DNA of 64,000 nucleotides from contig CBDCCY010000004.1 in NCBI GenBank assembly GCA_965215155.1, forward strand, positions 2,294,001-2,358,000, given 5' to 3'. The DNA is from JAGWAJ01 sp965215155. Lineage in GTDB: Bacteria; Acidobacteriota; Vicinamibacteria; Vicinamibacterales; UBA8438. Below the pieces are notes generated by a model, which saw nothing but the letters and a program-made list of their open reading frames with translations, made no database searches and had not been told where the DNA came from. Positions 27,955-35,867 of this stretch are shown piece by piece; position 1 is the stretch's first letter, and every line of letters begins with the position of its first letter. The position numbers and the translations under genes are program-made.

Positions 27955-28981
27955 GCGGAACCGCGACGCCGACCACGGCGGCGCGCCGCGCGCTCCCGGA
28001 GGACGGACCTGGCGGCGCACCCCGCTGCGCCCGCTGCCGCTCCGCGACCCTGCCCAGCGGACGGCGGTCGATTGGTGGGTGCGCGTCGTCCCCGTCGTGC
28101 TCGTCGGGGACCTCGCCCTGCTGGCCCTCCTGAGGGCGCGCCTCGGCCAGATCGGGCTCTGGCTGTGGTACGCCGGGCCCATCCTGCTCGCCGGAACCAC
28201 CGCGGTTCTGCTCGTCGGTTCCCTCCTGTCGGCGCGGCGCTGGAAACACGGCGTGAATCGCTGGCACGTGCTGGGCTACGCCGGTCTCATCTTCGTCATC
28301 TTCACCCTGCCGACCTACGAGGCCTACCCGTCGTCCTACAACGACCGCCCGAGCCAGGTCCGCTTCCGCCTGCCGCTCGACGGGCCGGTGACCGTCGCCT
28401 GGGGCGGTGAGGAATCCGCGGTGAACTACCACGTCTTCCTGCCGGATCAGCGCTGGGCCTACGACCTGCTCGTGACCCGCGACGGACGCAGCTTTCGGGG
28501 GGCGGGGACGCGGTTGGACGACTACTTCGCGTACGGGCTGCCGGTCCGTGCGCCCGCCTCGGGGGTGGTCTTCGCCTCGAGCGACGGCGCACCGGAAGTC
28601 GCGATCGGCGAGCCGCGCTGGGGGCTGGCCGGACTCGGGAATCACGTGGGCCTGGAAGTGGCCCCGGACGAGTATCTCTTCATCGGGCACCTTCAGCCGG
28701 GCTCGGTGACGGTCGAGGTGGGGGACCGCGTCCGGACCGGGCAGGTCCTCGGGCGCGTCGGCAACTCCGGCAACAGCAGCGAGCCACACGTGCATCTGCA
28801 CCTGCAGGACTCGCAACGCGTGTACTTCGGCGAGGGCATTCCGTTCTATTTCCATCACTACGAGCGGGAAGGGATCCTGGTGCCGCGCGGCATGCCGGAG
28901 GGCGGGCGCCGAGCCCGCCGCTACGTGGGGCAGGTCGTCGAGCGGGTCACGACATCCTCACCCGCCGGCCAACCCCGGTGA
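27926..28981 (+). CDS. Membrane M23 (LytM-type) peptidase
   Basis: The 351-residue protein has a basic N-terminal region, three hydrophobic segments between residues about 48 and 130 (VVPVVLVGDLALLALL, GPILLAGTTAVLLVGSLL, VLGYAGLIFVIFTLP) and a C-terminal peptidase M23 domain: AYDLLVTRDG, YGLPVRAPASGVVFAS, GNHVGLEV and the zinc motif SEPHVHLHL. Such enzymes cleave peptidoglycan cross-links or serve as activators of amidases. The start overlaps frc by 29 bp. The first zinc ligand is not in the usual H-x3-D setting (QRWAYD), as in other membrane-type relatives. Confidence 0.8.
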   Translation: MRQGEKERSERNRDADHGGAPRAPGGRTWRRTPLRPLPLRDPAQRTAVDWWVRVVPVVLVGDLALLALLRARLGQIGLWLWYAGPILLAGTTAVLLVGSLLSARRWKHGVNRWHVLGYAGLIFVIFTLPTYEAYPSSYNDRPSQVRFRLPLDGPVTVAWGGEESAVNYHVFLPDQRWAYDLLVTRDGRSFRGAGTRLDDYFAYGLPVRAPASGVVFASSDGAPEVAIGEPRWGLAGLGNHVGLEVAPDEYLFIGHLQPGSVTVEVGDRVRTGQVLGRVGNSGNSSEPHVHLHLQDSQRVYFGEGIPFYFHHYEREGILVPRGMPEGGRRARRYVGQVVERVTTSSPAGQPR

Positions 28982-29056
28982 CCCGCGACTGCCGAGCGGA
29001 ACGTGGGGACGGCCATCCCCTTGGCGCGCCGGCGCCCGGCCGGCCGGGAGTACCCG

Positions 29057-29947
29057 ATGAACCGTACGATGCATCTTGCGGTTGCCTTTCTGATCTTCGC
29101 CTGCCCGGGTCCCGCGGTCGCGGAGGACCTCGCGCTGGAGGTGTCGCACCGTGCGCGGGCCCTGCATCCGGGCGAGGTCGTCGTCCTTGAGGTGCGGGTA
29201 TCGGAGCGCGGCGCGGCACCCCGTGCGACCGCGCTCGGGAAGACCATCCGGATGTTCCCGGCCGAGGATGGGCTCCTGTGGCGCGGGCTGGTCGGCATCG
29301 ACCTGACCGTCGAGCCGGGGATCGTGCCCGTGACCGTGCAAGCGACCGCCGCCAACGGCGCCGAGGTCGGCGAGGTCTACGAGCTGGCGGTGCGGCCCAA
29401 GCAGTTTCCGACGCGCCGGCTCCGCGTCGCCCCGCGCTACGTCGATCCCCCTCCGGACGTGCTGGCCCGCATCCAGCGCGAGGCGCGGGAGGTCGCGGCG
29501 ATCTTCGAGGTGTCGAGCGCGGAGCGGCTCTGGAGCGGTGGGTTCATCAAGCCGGTCCCGGGCGCGCCGACGAGCAGCTTCGGGCGCCGCAGCGTCTTCA
29601 ACGGCCAGCCGCGCAACCCGCACAGCGGCACCGATTTCCGCTCCGGTGCGGGTACCCCGGTGCGGGCGCCGAACGCGGGACGGGTGATGCTGACCGGGAA
29701 CCAGTACTTCTCGGGAAACGTCGTCATTCTCGACCACGGTTGGGGGCTCTACTCGTACTTTGCCCACCTGTCGACCATCGACGTGGCCGAGGGGGATCTG
29801 GTGGCGCGCGGGGAGAGTGTCGGTGCGGTCGGAGCCACGGGCCGGGTCACCGGCGCGCACCTGCACTGGACGGTGCGCCTGCACGAGGCGCGAGTCGATC
29901 CGCTGGCGCTGCTGGAGTTGTTCCCGGAAGCCGCGCGGCTCGAGTAG
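29057..29947 (+). CDS. Exported M23 peptidase
   Basis: The 296-residue protein has a signal peptide (LAVAFLIFACPGPAVAED). An N-terminal Ig-like region (ALHPGEVVVLEVRV) is followed by the M23 domain: GAPTSSFGRRSVFNGQPR, NPHSGTDFRSGAGTPVRAP (first His and Asp ligands), GNVVILDHGWGLYSYFAHL and the second motif GAHLHWTVRL. All zinc ligands are present, so an active peptidoglycan endopeptidase is likely. ATG 29057 follows GGGAG. It lies 75 bp after the membrane M23 gene, so two related peptidases are adjacent. Confidence 0.88.
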   Translation: MNRTMHLAVAFLIFACPGPAVAEDLALEVSHRARALHPGEVVVLEVRVSERGAAPRATALGKTIRMFPAEDGLLWRGLVGIDLTVEPGIVPVTVQATAANGAEVGEVYELAVRPKQFPTRRLRVAPRYVDPPPDVLARIQREAREVAAIFEVSSAERLWSGGFIKPVPGAPTSSFGRRSVFNGQPRNPHSGTDFRSGAGTPVRAPNAGRVMLTGNQYFSGNVVILDHGWGLYSYFAHLSTIDVAEGDLVARGESVGAVGATGRVTGAHLHWTVRLHEARVDPLALLELFPEAARLE

Positions 29948-29990
29948 TGCTCGTCCGCGACGCCCTCGAGAGCCCGACCCGGCGGGCCGA

Positions 29991-30794
29991 TTAGAACGCC
30001 AGACGCAGGCCGGCGCCGAGGTGGACGCCGCCGAGCTCGTACTCCGGGTGCACGGTCCCCTCGGCGACCTGAATGGCAGAAGTCCCCTGGCTGTACCGCA
30101 CGACGAAGCCCAGCGCCATCCGGTCGAGGATCGCGTAGCCTCCCAGAAACCCGAGGCGCTGCAGGCCGAAGTACGACACGTCGAGCCCGAAGTTGTAGCC
30201 GAAGTCGGCTCGTCGCTGCGTGATTCGGCGATGGCCGCTGAGCGTCACGTCGTCGACGGTGGGCCCATCGGCGGCGTCGATGCCCGACACCAGGTCGTGC
30301 CGCAGCCGGAACAGGGTCGGACCGCCGAAGACCCGCACGAACAGGATGCCCCAGAGCTCGCGCCAGTACTGCCCTTGCATGTGCAGCGCCCGCTCGCGCC
30401 GCACGACGCCGTCGACCGACGCGGTCAGCCGCCGGGCGAACCCAAGGAACACCGGGTGGGGAACGCTCGCCTCGATGTCCGTGGAGAGCTTCTTGCGGAA
30501 GCTGGCCAGCTCGACGCCCAACGCCAGCGGTCCCCACACGCGCACCGCGGCGCCGACGTCGTGGGCCAGACCCGCCGTCACGTTGTAGATCGCCACGAAC
30601 TCGCCCTGCTCGCCGTGCAGCCGGAGCGGGATGTGCTGGCTGAAGGCGTCCTTGACGAACTGGACGCCGACGGTCGTCCCCAGGATGACGCGCGGTTCCG
30701 GGGGTTGCGCCAGGACCGTCCCGGCGTGCAGCAGGAGCGCTCCGGCCAACATCACGGCGCGCCGGTGTCCCCGGCCGTGCTCCCTGCCTGCCAT
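29991..30794 (-). CDS. Putative outer-membrane beta-barrel protein
   Basis: The 267-residue protein has a signal peptide (residues 13-29, ending VLAQ), alternating hydrophobic strands (ILGTTVGVQFV, AAVRVWGPLALGVEL, FGYNFGLDVSYFGL, GGVHLGAGLRLAF) and a terminal phenylalanine, as in outer-membrane barrels. No family is recognised. It converges on the M23 gene. Confidence 0.6.
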   Translation of the reverse strand: MAGREHGRGHRRAVMLAGALLLHAGTVLAQPPEPRVILGTTVGVQFVKDAFSQHIPLRLHGEQGEFVAIYNVTAGLAHDVGAAVRVWGPLALGVELASFRKKLSTDIEASVPHPVFLGFARRLTASVDGVVRRERALHMQGQYWRELWGILFVRVFGGPTLFRLRHDLVSGIDAADGPTVDDVTLSGHRRITQRRADFGYNFGLDVSYFGLQRLGFLGGYAILDRMALGFVVRYSQGTSAIQVAEGTVHPEYELGGVHLGAGLRLAF

Positions 30795-30893
30795 TCTCCC
30801 TTGCTGGTCGCGTTCGCTGCAGCGCCATGGGTGACGTGCATCGACGACGCCGCGCAGATTCTAGTCGATTGGCGGCGCAGAGGCGCGTGGCGC

Positions 30894-32057
30894 TCAGCCA
30901 AGACTGCCGCGCACCACCTCGACGAGCGCTTCCAGGTCGTCGGCGTCGTTGTAGAGGTGCGGCGCGACGCGGAGAGCGCGCCCCCGCACCGACACGCTGA
31001 TGTGCCGCCGGAGGAGCTCGCCGGCGAGCGACTTCGGGTCGAGCCGGGGCGGCAGGCGCACCCCGAGGAGATGCGGGGCGCGCCAGGCGTCCTCCTCGAT
31101 CCCGCATCCGACGTCCCGCAGGGCCGCCGCCGCCGCGTCCGTCAGCGCGCGGGTGTGGGCCGCGACGGCGGTCGGGCCCCATTCCAGCACCTGGGCCAGC
31201 GCCGCGCCGAGCATCGGCATGAGCACGAAGTTCGAGCGCTCGCCGACGTCGTAGCGGACGGCGCCGGGGCGGTACTCGTCCCGCCCGGTCGTGAGACTGG
31301 CGAAGTCGTCGCTCCCGCACCGCGTGATCCAGTTCTCCTCCAGCGGCACTCCGTCGTCGAAAGCGGGTCCGAAGTAGGCGACTCCCAGGGAGTACGGCCC
31401 CGTCAGCCACTTGTAGCCGGCGCACACGAGCGCGTCGGGCGCGATGCGGCCGCAGTCGAACGGCGCCGCGCCGACCGCCTGGGTACCGTCGACGACGAAG
31501 GCGGCTCCGCGGTCGCGGGCGCGGGCGCCGATTGCCTCGAGGTCGAAGCGCGATCCGTCGGTCCAGTGGAAGGGGGGCACGGCAACGAGAGCGGTGCGTT
31601 CGTCGATGGCGCCCAGCAGCGCCTCGTTCCAGCCGTGGGCGCGGCTCCCTTCCGTCCGTGGCGCCGGGACGGAACGGAGCTCCGCGCGCCGCGCCGCCGC
31701 GAGCCGGCGCCAGACGTGGACGTTGCTCGGGAACTGCCCCTCGACGACGACGACGTTCCGCCCTGCCGCGACGTCCAGGTTGCGGGCGACGGTCGCCATG
31801 CCGTACGAGACGGACGGGATCAGCGCGATCCGCTGCGGGTCGGCCACGTTGACGAGCTGGGCGAAGCGCGTGCGAACCTCGTCGCACGGCTCGAAGAAGT
31901 CGGAGACCGGGACGCGGCTCGGCGCTCCGAGGCGGTCGAGCGCTGCGTGCCCGGCCGCCGCCACCCGGCGGGAAAGGGGCGCCATGTAGGCGCAGTTCAG
32001 GTAGTGGAGCCCGTCGGGCAGCGAGAACAGAGGCTTGAACGAGCGGCTGGCGTACAT
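30894..32057 (-). CDS. Class V aminotransferase (PLP-dependent)
   Basis: The 387-residue protein has the cysteine-desulfurase-like fold: YLNCAYMAPLSRRV, IALIPSVSYGMATVARNL, VVVVEGQFPSNVHVWRR, FVVDGTQAVGAAPFDCGRI and the PLP lysine in CAGYKWLTGPYSLGVAYF. The usual desulfurase Cys loop is not seen, so it is more like kynureninase- or isopenicillin-epimerase-type members. The substrate is unknown. It is divergent from the dipeptidase gene with 44 bp between. Confidence 0.8.
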   Translation of the reverse strand: MYASRSFKPLFSLPDGLHYLNCAYMAPLSRRVAAAGHAALDRLGAPSRVPVSDFFEPCDEVRTRFAQLVNVADPQRIALIPSVSYGMATVARNLDVAAGRNVVVVEGQFPSNVHVWRRLAAARRAELRSVPAPRTEGSRAHGWNEALLGAIDERTALVAVPPFHWTDGSRFDLEAIGARARDRGAAFVVDGTQAVGAAPFDCGRIAPDALVCAGYKWLTGPYSLGVAYFGPAFDDGVPLEENWITRCGSDDFASLTTGRDEYRPGAVRYDVGERSNFVLMPMLGAALAQVLEWGPTAVAAHTRALTDAAAAALRDVGCGIEEDAWRAPHLLGVRLPPRLDPKSLAGELLRRHISVSVRGRALRVAPHLYNDADDLEALVEVVRGSLG

Positions 32058-32101
32058 CGAGGTCCGCGTACCGTTGACTACCCCAGCATACTATTCGTCT
32101 C

Positions 32102-33367
32102 ATGCGCCCAGGACTGACGATCGCGATGTGCGCCGGCGCGGCGGCCCTCGGCTGCGGTGGAGGGCCGACGCCGGAGGAGCGGGCGGAGGCGGCGCTGCTC
32201 GAGCGCGCCAGGGAGATCCACGCCCGGGTCGTCACGCTCGACTCCCATGTCGACATTCCGTTGGACTTCGCCACCTTCAACGTCGATCCAGGACGGCGGG
32301 GCGATCAGCAGGTCGACCTTCCGAAGATGCGCGAAGGGGGGCTCGACGCGGCCTTCTTCATCGCGTATGTCCCCCAGACCGAGCGGACGCCCGACAACTA
32401 CACTCGCGCCCGGGCCGACGCGATGACCAAGTTCGAGGCGATCCACCGCATGGCGGAGGAGATGTACCCGGACGAGATCGAGATCGCCTACCGGGCGGAC
32501 GACGTCGAGCGCATCGCGTCGAGCGGCAAGCTGGTGGCGGCGATCGGCATCGAGAACGGCTACGCGATCGGCACCGACCTCGCACAGCTCGCGGCGTACC
32601 ACGACCTCGGTGCGCGCTACATGACGCTGGCCCACAGCGGGAACAACGACATCGCCGACTCCGCGACCCCGCGGGACCGGGCAGGGGAGGCGCAACCCGA
32701 GCACGGCGGAGTGAGCGAGTTCGGCGCGCGGGTGATCGCCGAGATGAACCGGCTCGGCATCATGGTCGACGTCTCGCACATCTCGAAGGAGGCGATGCTG
32801 GCGGCGGCCCGCCTGTCCGCGGCTCCGGTGATCGCCTCGCACTCGAGCGTCGCGGCGCTGCACGCGCACCCCCGCAACATGGACGACGAGCAGCTCGACG
32901 CTCTCCGCGCCAGCGGCGGCGTGCTGCAGACGGTGGCCCTCGGGGCGTTCCTCACCGAGTCGGCCGAGCGGCTGAGCACGGCCTATGCCCGCCTCCGGGC
33001 CGACTTCGGAATGATCCCGGGGCAGCAGCCCGAGGAGCTCGGGGCGGAGCCCGCGATCGACTTTCTGGATCGTCTCGAGGGGCTCAACCGCCGGCATCCC
33101 GACGCGACGGTGGCGGACTTCGTGGATCACGTCGACTACGCCGTCGAGCGCATCGGCATCGATCACGTCGGGATCAGCTCCGACTTCGACGGCGGAGGCG
33201 GCGTCTCGGGCTGGTCCGACGCGAGCGAGACGCTCAGCGTCACCGTCGAGCTCGTCCGGCGCGGCTACACCGAAGCCGAGATAGGGCAGCTCTGGGGCGG
33301 CAATCTGCTGCGGGTGTGGCGCGAGGCCGAGCGCGTCGCGGCCGCCCTGCAGGCCGCCGGCGGCTGA
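32102..33367 (+). CDS. Exported membrane dipeptidase (peptidase M19)
   Basis: The 421-residue protein starts with a short hydrophobic leader ending GCGGG, so it is probably exported and possibly lipid-anchored. The M19 metal motif DSHVDIP comes first, then AAIGIENGYAIG, RYMTLAHSGNND, GIMVDVSHISKEAM, PVIASHSSVAALHAHPRNMD, GIDHVGISSDFDGGGGV and GNLLRVW, all in the order of renal-dipeptidase relatives. It hydrolyses dipeptides with a binuclear zinc site. It is followed by otsB after 23 bp in the same direction. Confidence 0.9.
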   Translation: MRPGLTIAMCAGAAALGCGGGPTPEERAEAALLERAREIHARVVTLDSHVDIPLDFATFNVDPGRRGDQQVDLPKMREGGLDAAFFIAYVPQTERTPDNYTRARADAMTKFEAIHRMAEEMYPDEIEIAYRADDVERIASSGKLVAAIGIENGYAIGTDLAQLAAYHDLGARYMTLAHSGNNDIADSATPRDRAGEAQPEHGGVSEFGARVIAEMNRLGIMVDVSHISKEAMLAAARLSAAPVIASHSSVAALHAHPRNMDDEQLDALRASGGVLQTVALGAFLTESAERLSTAYARLRADFGMIPGQQPEELGAEPAIDFLDRLEGLNRRHPDATVADFVDHVDYAVERIGIDHVGISSDFDGGGGVSGWSDASETLSVTVELVRRGYTEAEIGQLWGGNLLRVWREAERVAAALQAAGG

Positions 33368-33390
33368 CGCGCGGCGCGGAGACGATCCCG

Positions 33391-34203
33391 ATGGCGCGTC
33401 AGGCGGCGCTGGATCTGCCGTGGGCCCTCGATCCCGGGCAGTTGGATCGCTGGCTCGCGCCGGTGCGCGCCGGGTCCGCCCTTCTCTTTCTCGACTACGA
33501 CGGCACGTTGACGCCGATCGTGGAACGGCCGGAGCTGGCGACCCTGGCGGAGTCGACGCGCGCCGTCCTCGCCGAGCTCGCGACCCGGTGCGTGGTGACG
33601 ATCGTGACCGGCCGTGACGTGGCGGTCGCCCGGCGCTTCGTGCAGCTCGACACGCTGGGCTACGCGGGCAGTCACGGGTTCGACATCATCGGTCCGCCCG
33701 GCAGCGGGTTGCGGAAGGAGGTCGCGCGCGACTGCCTTCCCATCCTCGACGAGGCGGAGGCGTCCCTGCGACGCGCGCTCGACGGCGTCGGAGGCGCGCT
33801 AGTCGAGCGCAAGCGGTTCAGCGTATCGTCGCACGTGCGCCTCGTCGCACCGGTCGATCGACCCCGCGTCGAGGCTGCGGTGGCCGACGTCGCCTCCCGG
33901 TTTCCCACGTTGCGGAGGGAGGGAGGCAAGGCGGTCCACGAGTTGCGCCCGGATCGGTCCTGGGACAAGGGCGCGGCCGTCATGTGGCTGGTCCGCGAGA
34001 TGAGCCGCGACATCGACGCCGTGGTCTACATCGGCGACGACCTGACCGACGAGAACGCCTTCGCCCGCCTCGACGGGGCGGGCACGACGATCGTCGTCAC
34101 GGCGGAGGATCGGCCGACCTACGCCCGGTTGCGCCTGGCCGACCCTGGAGAGGTCGAGGTGGTGCTGGGCCACATGCTGGCGGCGATACCGGCGCCTCGC
34201 TGA
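33391..34203 (+). CDS. otsB: Trehalose-6-phosphate phosphatase
   Basis: The 270-residue HAD-superfamily enzyme carries nucleophile motif FLDYDGTLTPI near residues 35-45, TIVTGRDVAVARRF, GYAGSHGFDI, KFxVHELRP-like AVHELRPDRSWDKGAAV and the metal motif YIGDDLTDENAFARL. It removes phosphate from trehalose 6-phosphate. No trehalose-6-phosphate synthase gene is in the window. ATG 33391 is used because the alternative upstream frame overlaps the dipeptidase gene. Confidence 0.9.
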   Translation: MARQAALDLPWALDPGQLDRWLAPVRAGSALLFLDYDGTLTPIVERPELATLAESTRAVLAELATRCVVTIVTGRDVAVARRFVQLDTLGYAGSHGFDIIGPPGSGLRKEVARDCLPILDEAEASLRRALDGVGGALVERKRFSVSSHVRLVAPVDRPRVEAAVADVASRFPTLRREGGKAVHELRPDRSWDKGAAVMWLVREMSRDIDAVVYIGDDLTDENAFARLDGAGTTIVVTAEDRPTYARLRLADPGEVEVVLGHMLAAIPAPR

Positions 34204-34289
34204 CCGCCTCGGCGCCCCGTGGCGCCGGTTGCCGCCCGCTCGGGGCTGCGGTACCATCGAGCCGCGGTCAGGGTAGCGGGAGACGCGAC

Positions 34290-34982
34290 GTGGATCCGGC
34301 GCCGCACGTCGTGGCACGTTTCGAGGACGATCTGAGCCACCTGAAGGAACGCCTCCTGGCGATGGGTGGCGAGGCTGAAGAGCAGGTGCGGAGCGCGGTC
34401 CGCGCCCTCTCGGCCCGGGATCTGTCGCTGGCGGAGCAGGTGCTCTCGGGCGACGAGCCGATCAACCGGCTGCACGTCGAGGTCGACCAGCGGTGCTTCG
34501 CCCTGCTGTCTCGCCATCAGGCCGACGCGACGGCCGTTCGCGTCATCGTCTCCGGCTTGAAGATCAACAGCGATCTGGAACGGATCGGCGACTTCGCGAT
34601 CAACATCGCCGAAGCGACCTTCCGCTACCTGCAGCACCCTCCGGTCAAGCCGCTCATCGACATACCCCGGATGGCCGATCTCGCCCAGGGCATGCTTCGC
34701 GACGCGCTGAATGCCTACGTGCGGCCCGATACCGGCCTCGCGCATCGCGTGCTCGATCGCGACGACCAGCTCGACGGGCTGAAGGAGCAGGTCTTCCGCG
34801 AGCTGCTCAGCTACATGATGCAGAATCCCGCCACCATCGAGCCGGCCCTCGACCTGGTGCTGATCTCGCGGCACCTCGAGCGCGTCGGCGACCATGCCAC
34901 CAACATCGCCGAGGACGTGATCTTCATGGTCTCGGGCCGCGACGTCCGGCACCACCGGCAGGAGGGCGCCGCTGACGACTGA
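34290..34982 (+). CDS. phoU: Phosphate signalling protein PhoU
   Basis: The 230-residue protein is made of two three-helix repeats, each with the metal-binding motif: SDLERIGDFAINIAEA in the first and RHLERVGDHATNIAEDV in the second. PhoU links the phosphate transporter to the PhoR kinase and represses the Pho response when phosphate is plentiful. The start is GTG 34290 behind GGGAG. The gene overlaps the phoB start. No pst transporter genes are in the window. Confidence 0.92.
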   Translation: MDPAPHVVARFEDDLSHLKERLLAMGGEAEEQVRSAVRALSARDLSLAEQVLSGDEPINRLHVEVDQRCFALLSRHQADATAVRVIVSGLKINSDLERIGDFAINIAEATFRYLQHPPVKPLIDIPRMADLAQGMLRDALNAYVRPDTGLAHRVLDRDDQLDGLKEQVFRELLSYMMQNPATIEPALDLVLISRHLERVGDHATNIAEDVIFMVSGRDVRHHRQEGAADD

Positions 34983-35676
34983 TCGCGGGGCGGGCCGCAT
35001 CCTCGTCGTCGAAGACGACCAGGACATCGCCGAGCTGGTGGCGCATCATCTCGCGAAGGCCGGCTACACGTCGGAGATCCTCACCGCGGGCACCGACGTG
35101 CTGGCCCGCGTCCGCCGGGATCCGCCGGACCTCGTGGTGCTGGACCTCATGCTGCCGGGCCTGAGCGGCCTGGAGATCTGCCGGGCGATGCGCGCCGACC
35201 CGGGCATCTCCGGCGTGCCGATCATCATGCTGACGGCGCGGACGGAGGAGACCGACCGCATCGTGGGGCTCGAGATCGGCGGCGACGACTATGTGACCAA
35301 GCCGTTCAGCCCCAAGGAGCTGGTCGCCCGGATCGGCGCCGTGCTGCGGCGCACCCAGCGGTCGCGTCCGGGCGGCGCTCCGCTGCGCTTCGGGCCGTTG
35401 CTCGTCGACCCGGACCGGCACCTCGTGACCCTCGACGGCGAGGAGGCCCGCCTGACCGCCAAGGAGTTCCTGCTGCTCAAGTACCTGATCGAGCACCGGG
35501 GCCGCGTGCTGTCGCGCGACGTGCTCCTGTCCGACGTCTGGGACTACAAGTACACCGGAGGAACGCGCACCGTCGACGTCCACATCCGCCGGCTGCGCGA
35601 GAAGTTCCCCGTCCTGAGCGACGCCATCGTTACCATCAAGCAGTTCGGCTACAAGCTGGTCGATCCGGCACCCTAG
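34972..35676 (+). CDS. phoB: Phosphate response regulator PhoB (OmpR family), apparent CTG start
   Basis: The 234-residue regulator has an acidic pair in RILVVEDDQD, phospho-acceptor Asp58 in VVLDLMLPG, the lysine in YVTKPFSPKEL and a C-terminal winged helix (LTAKEFLLLKYLIEHRGRVL, RTVDVHIRRLREK). Starting at the first ATG/GTG-type codon (GTG 35038) would delete the acidic pair and first beta strand. Reading back, no ATG, GTG or TTG exists in frame, but CTG 34972 sits six bases after a perfect AGGAGG (34960-34965) and overlaps the phoU stop by 11 bases. CTG is therefore the best-supported start. Confidence 0.85.
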   Translation: MTTDRGAGRILVVEDDQDIAELVAHHLAKAGYTSEILTAGTDVLARVRRDPPDLVVLDLMLPGLSGLEICRAMRADPGISGVPIIMLTARTEETDRIVGLEIGGDDYVTKPFSPKELVARIGAVLRRTQRSRPGGAPLRFGPLLVDPDRHLVTLDGEEARLTAKEFLLLKYLIEHRGRVLSRDVLLSDVWDYKYTGGTRTVDVHIRRLREKFPVLSDAIVTIKQFGYKLVDPAP

Positions 35677-35729
35677 GAGTCTGCGCCGCAGGAACGTGCC
35701 ATGGAGCGGTTCGTGCCAGCGCAGACTCC
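35676..35729. repeat. Inverted repeat after phoB, GGAGTCT palindrome family
   Basis: A perfect 11-bp pair, GGAGTCTGCGC at 35676-35686 and its complement at 35719-35729, with a 32-base loop. It begins at the last base of the phoB stop. Its left arm resembles that of the next inverted repeat. Confidence 0.7.
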
Positions 35730-35807
35730 CAACGCGCCCGTGAGGGCGCGCTAGCGCCGCCGAACCCGTCGCAGGCTCCGTGTTCGGCCCCAGCCCCCAC
35801 CGCCCTG

Positions 35808-35858
35808 GGAGCTTGCGCCGCGGAATTCCACTGCGTTACTTTCTGCGGCGCAAGCTCC
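35808..35858. repeat. Inverted repeat directly upstream of phoR
   Basis: A perfect 14-bp pair, GGAGCTTGCGCCGC at 35808-35821 and its complement at 35845-35858, with a 23-base loop that ends nine bases before the phoR ATG. It may end phoB transcription or mask phoR translation initiation, because no obvious ribosome site is otherwise visible there. Confidence 0.75.
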
Positions 35859-35867
35859 TAGCCGCCC

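Noticed and set aside
34972..35676. PhoB starting at GTG 35038
   Set aside because: It would remove the acidic pocket and first strand of the receiver domain, and no ribosome site precedes it; CTG 34972 has a perfect AGGAGG.
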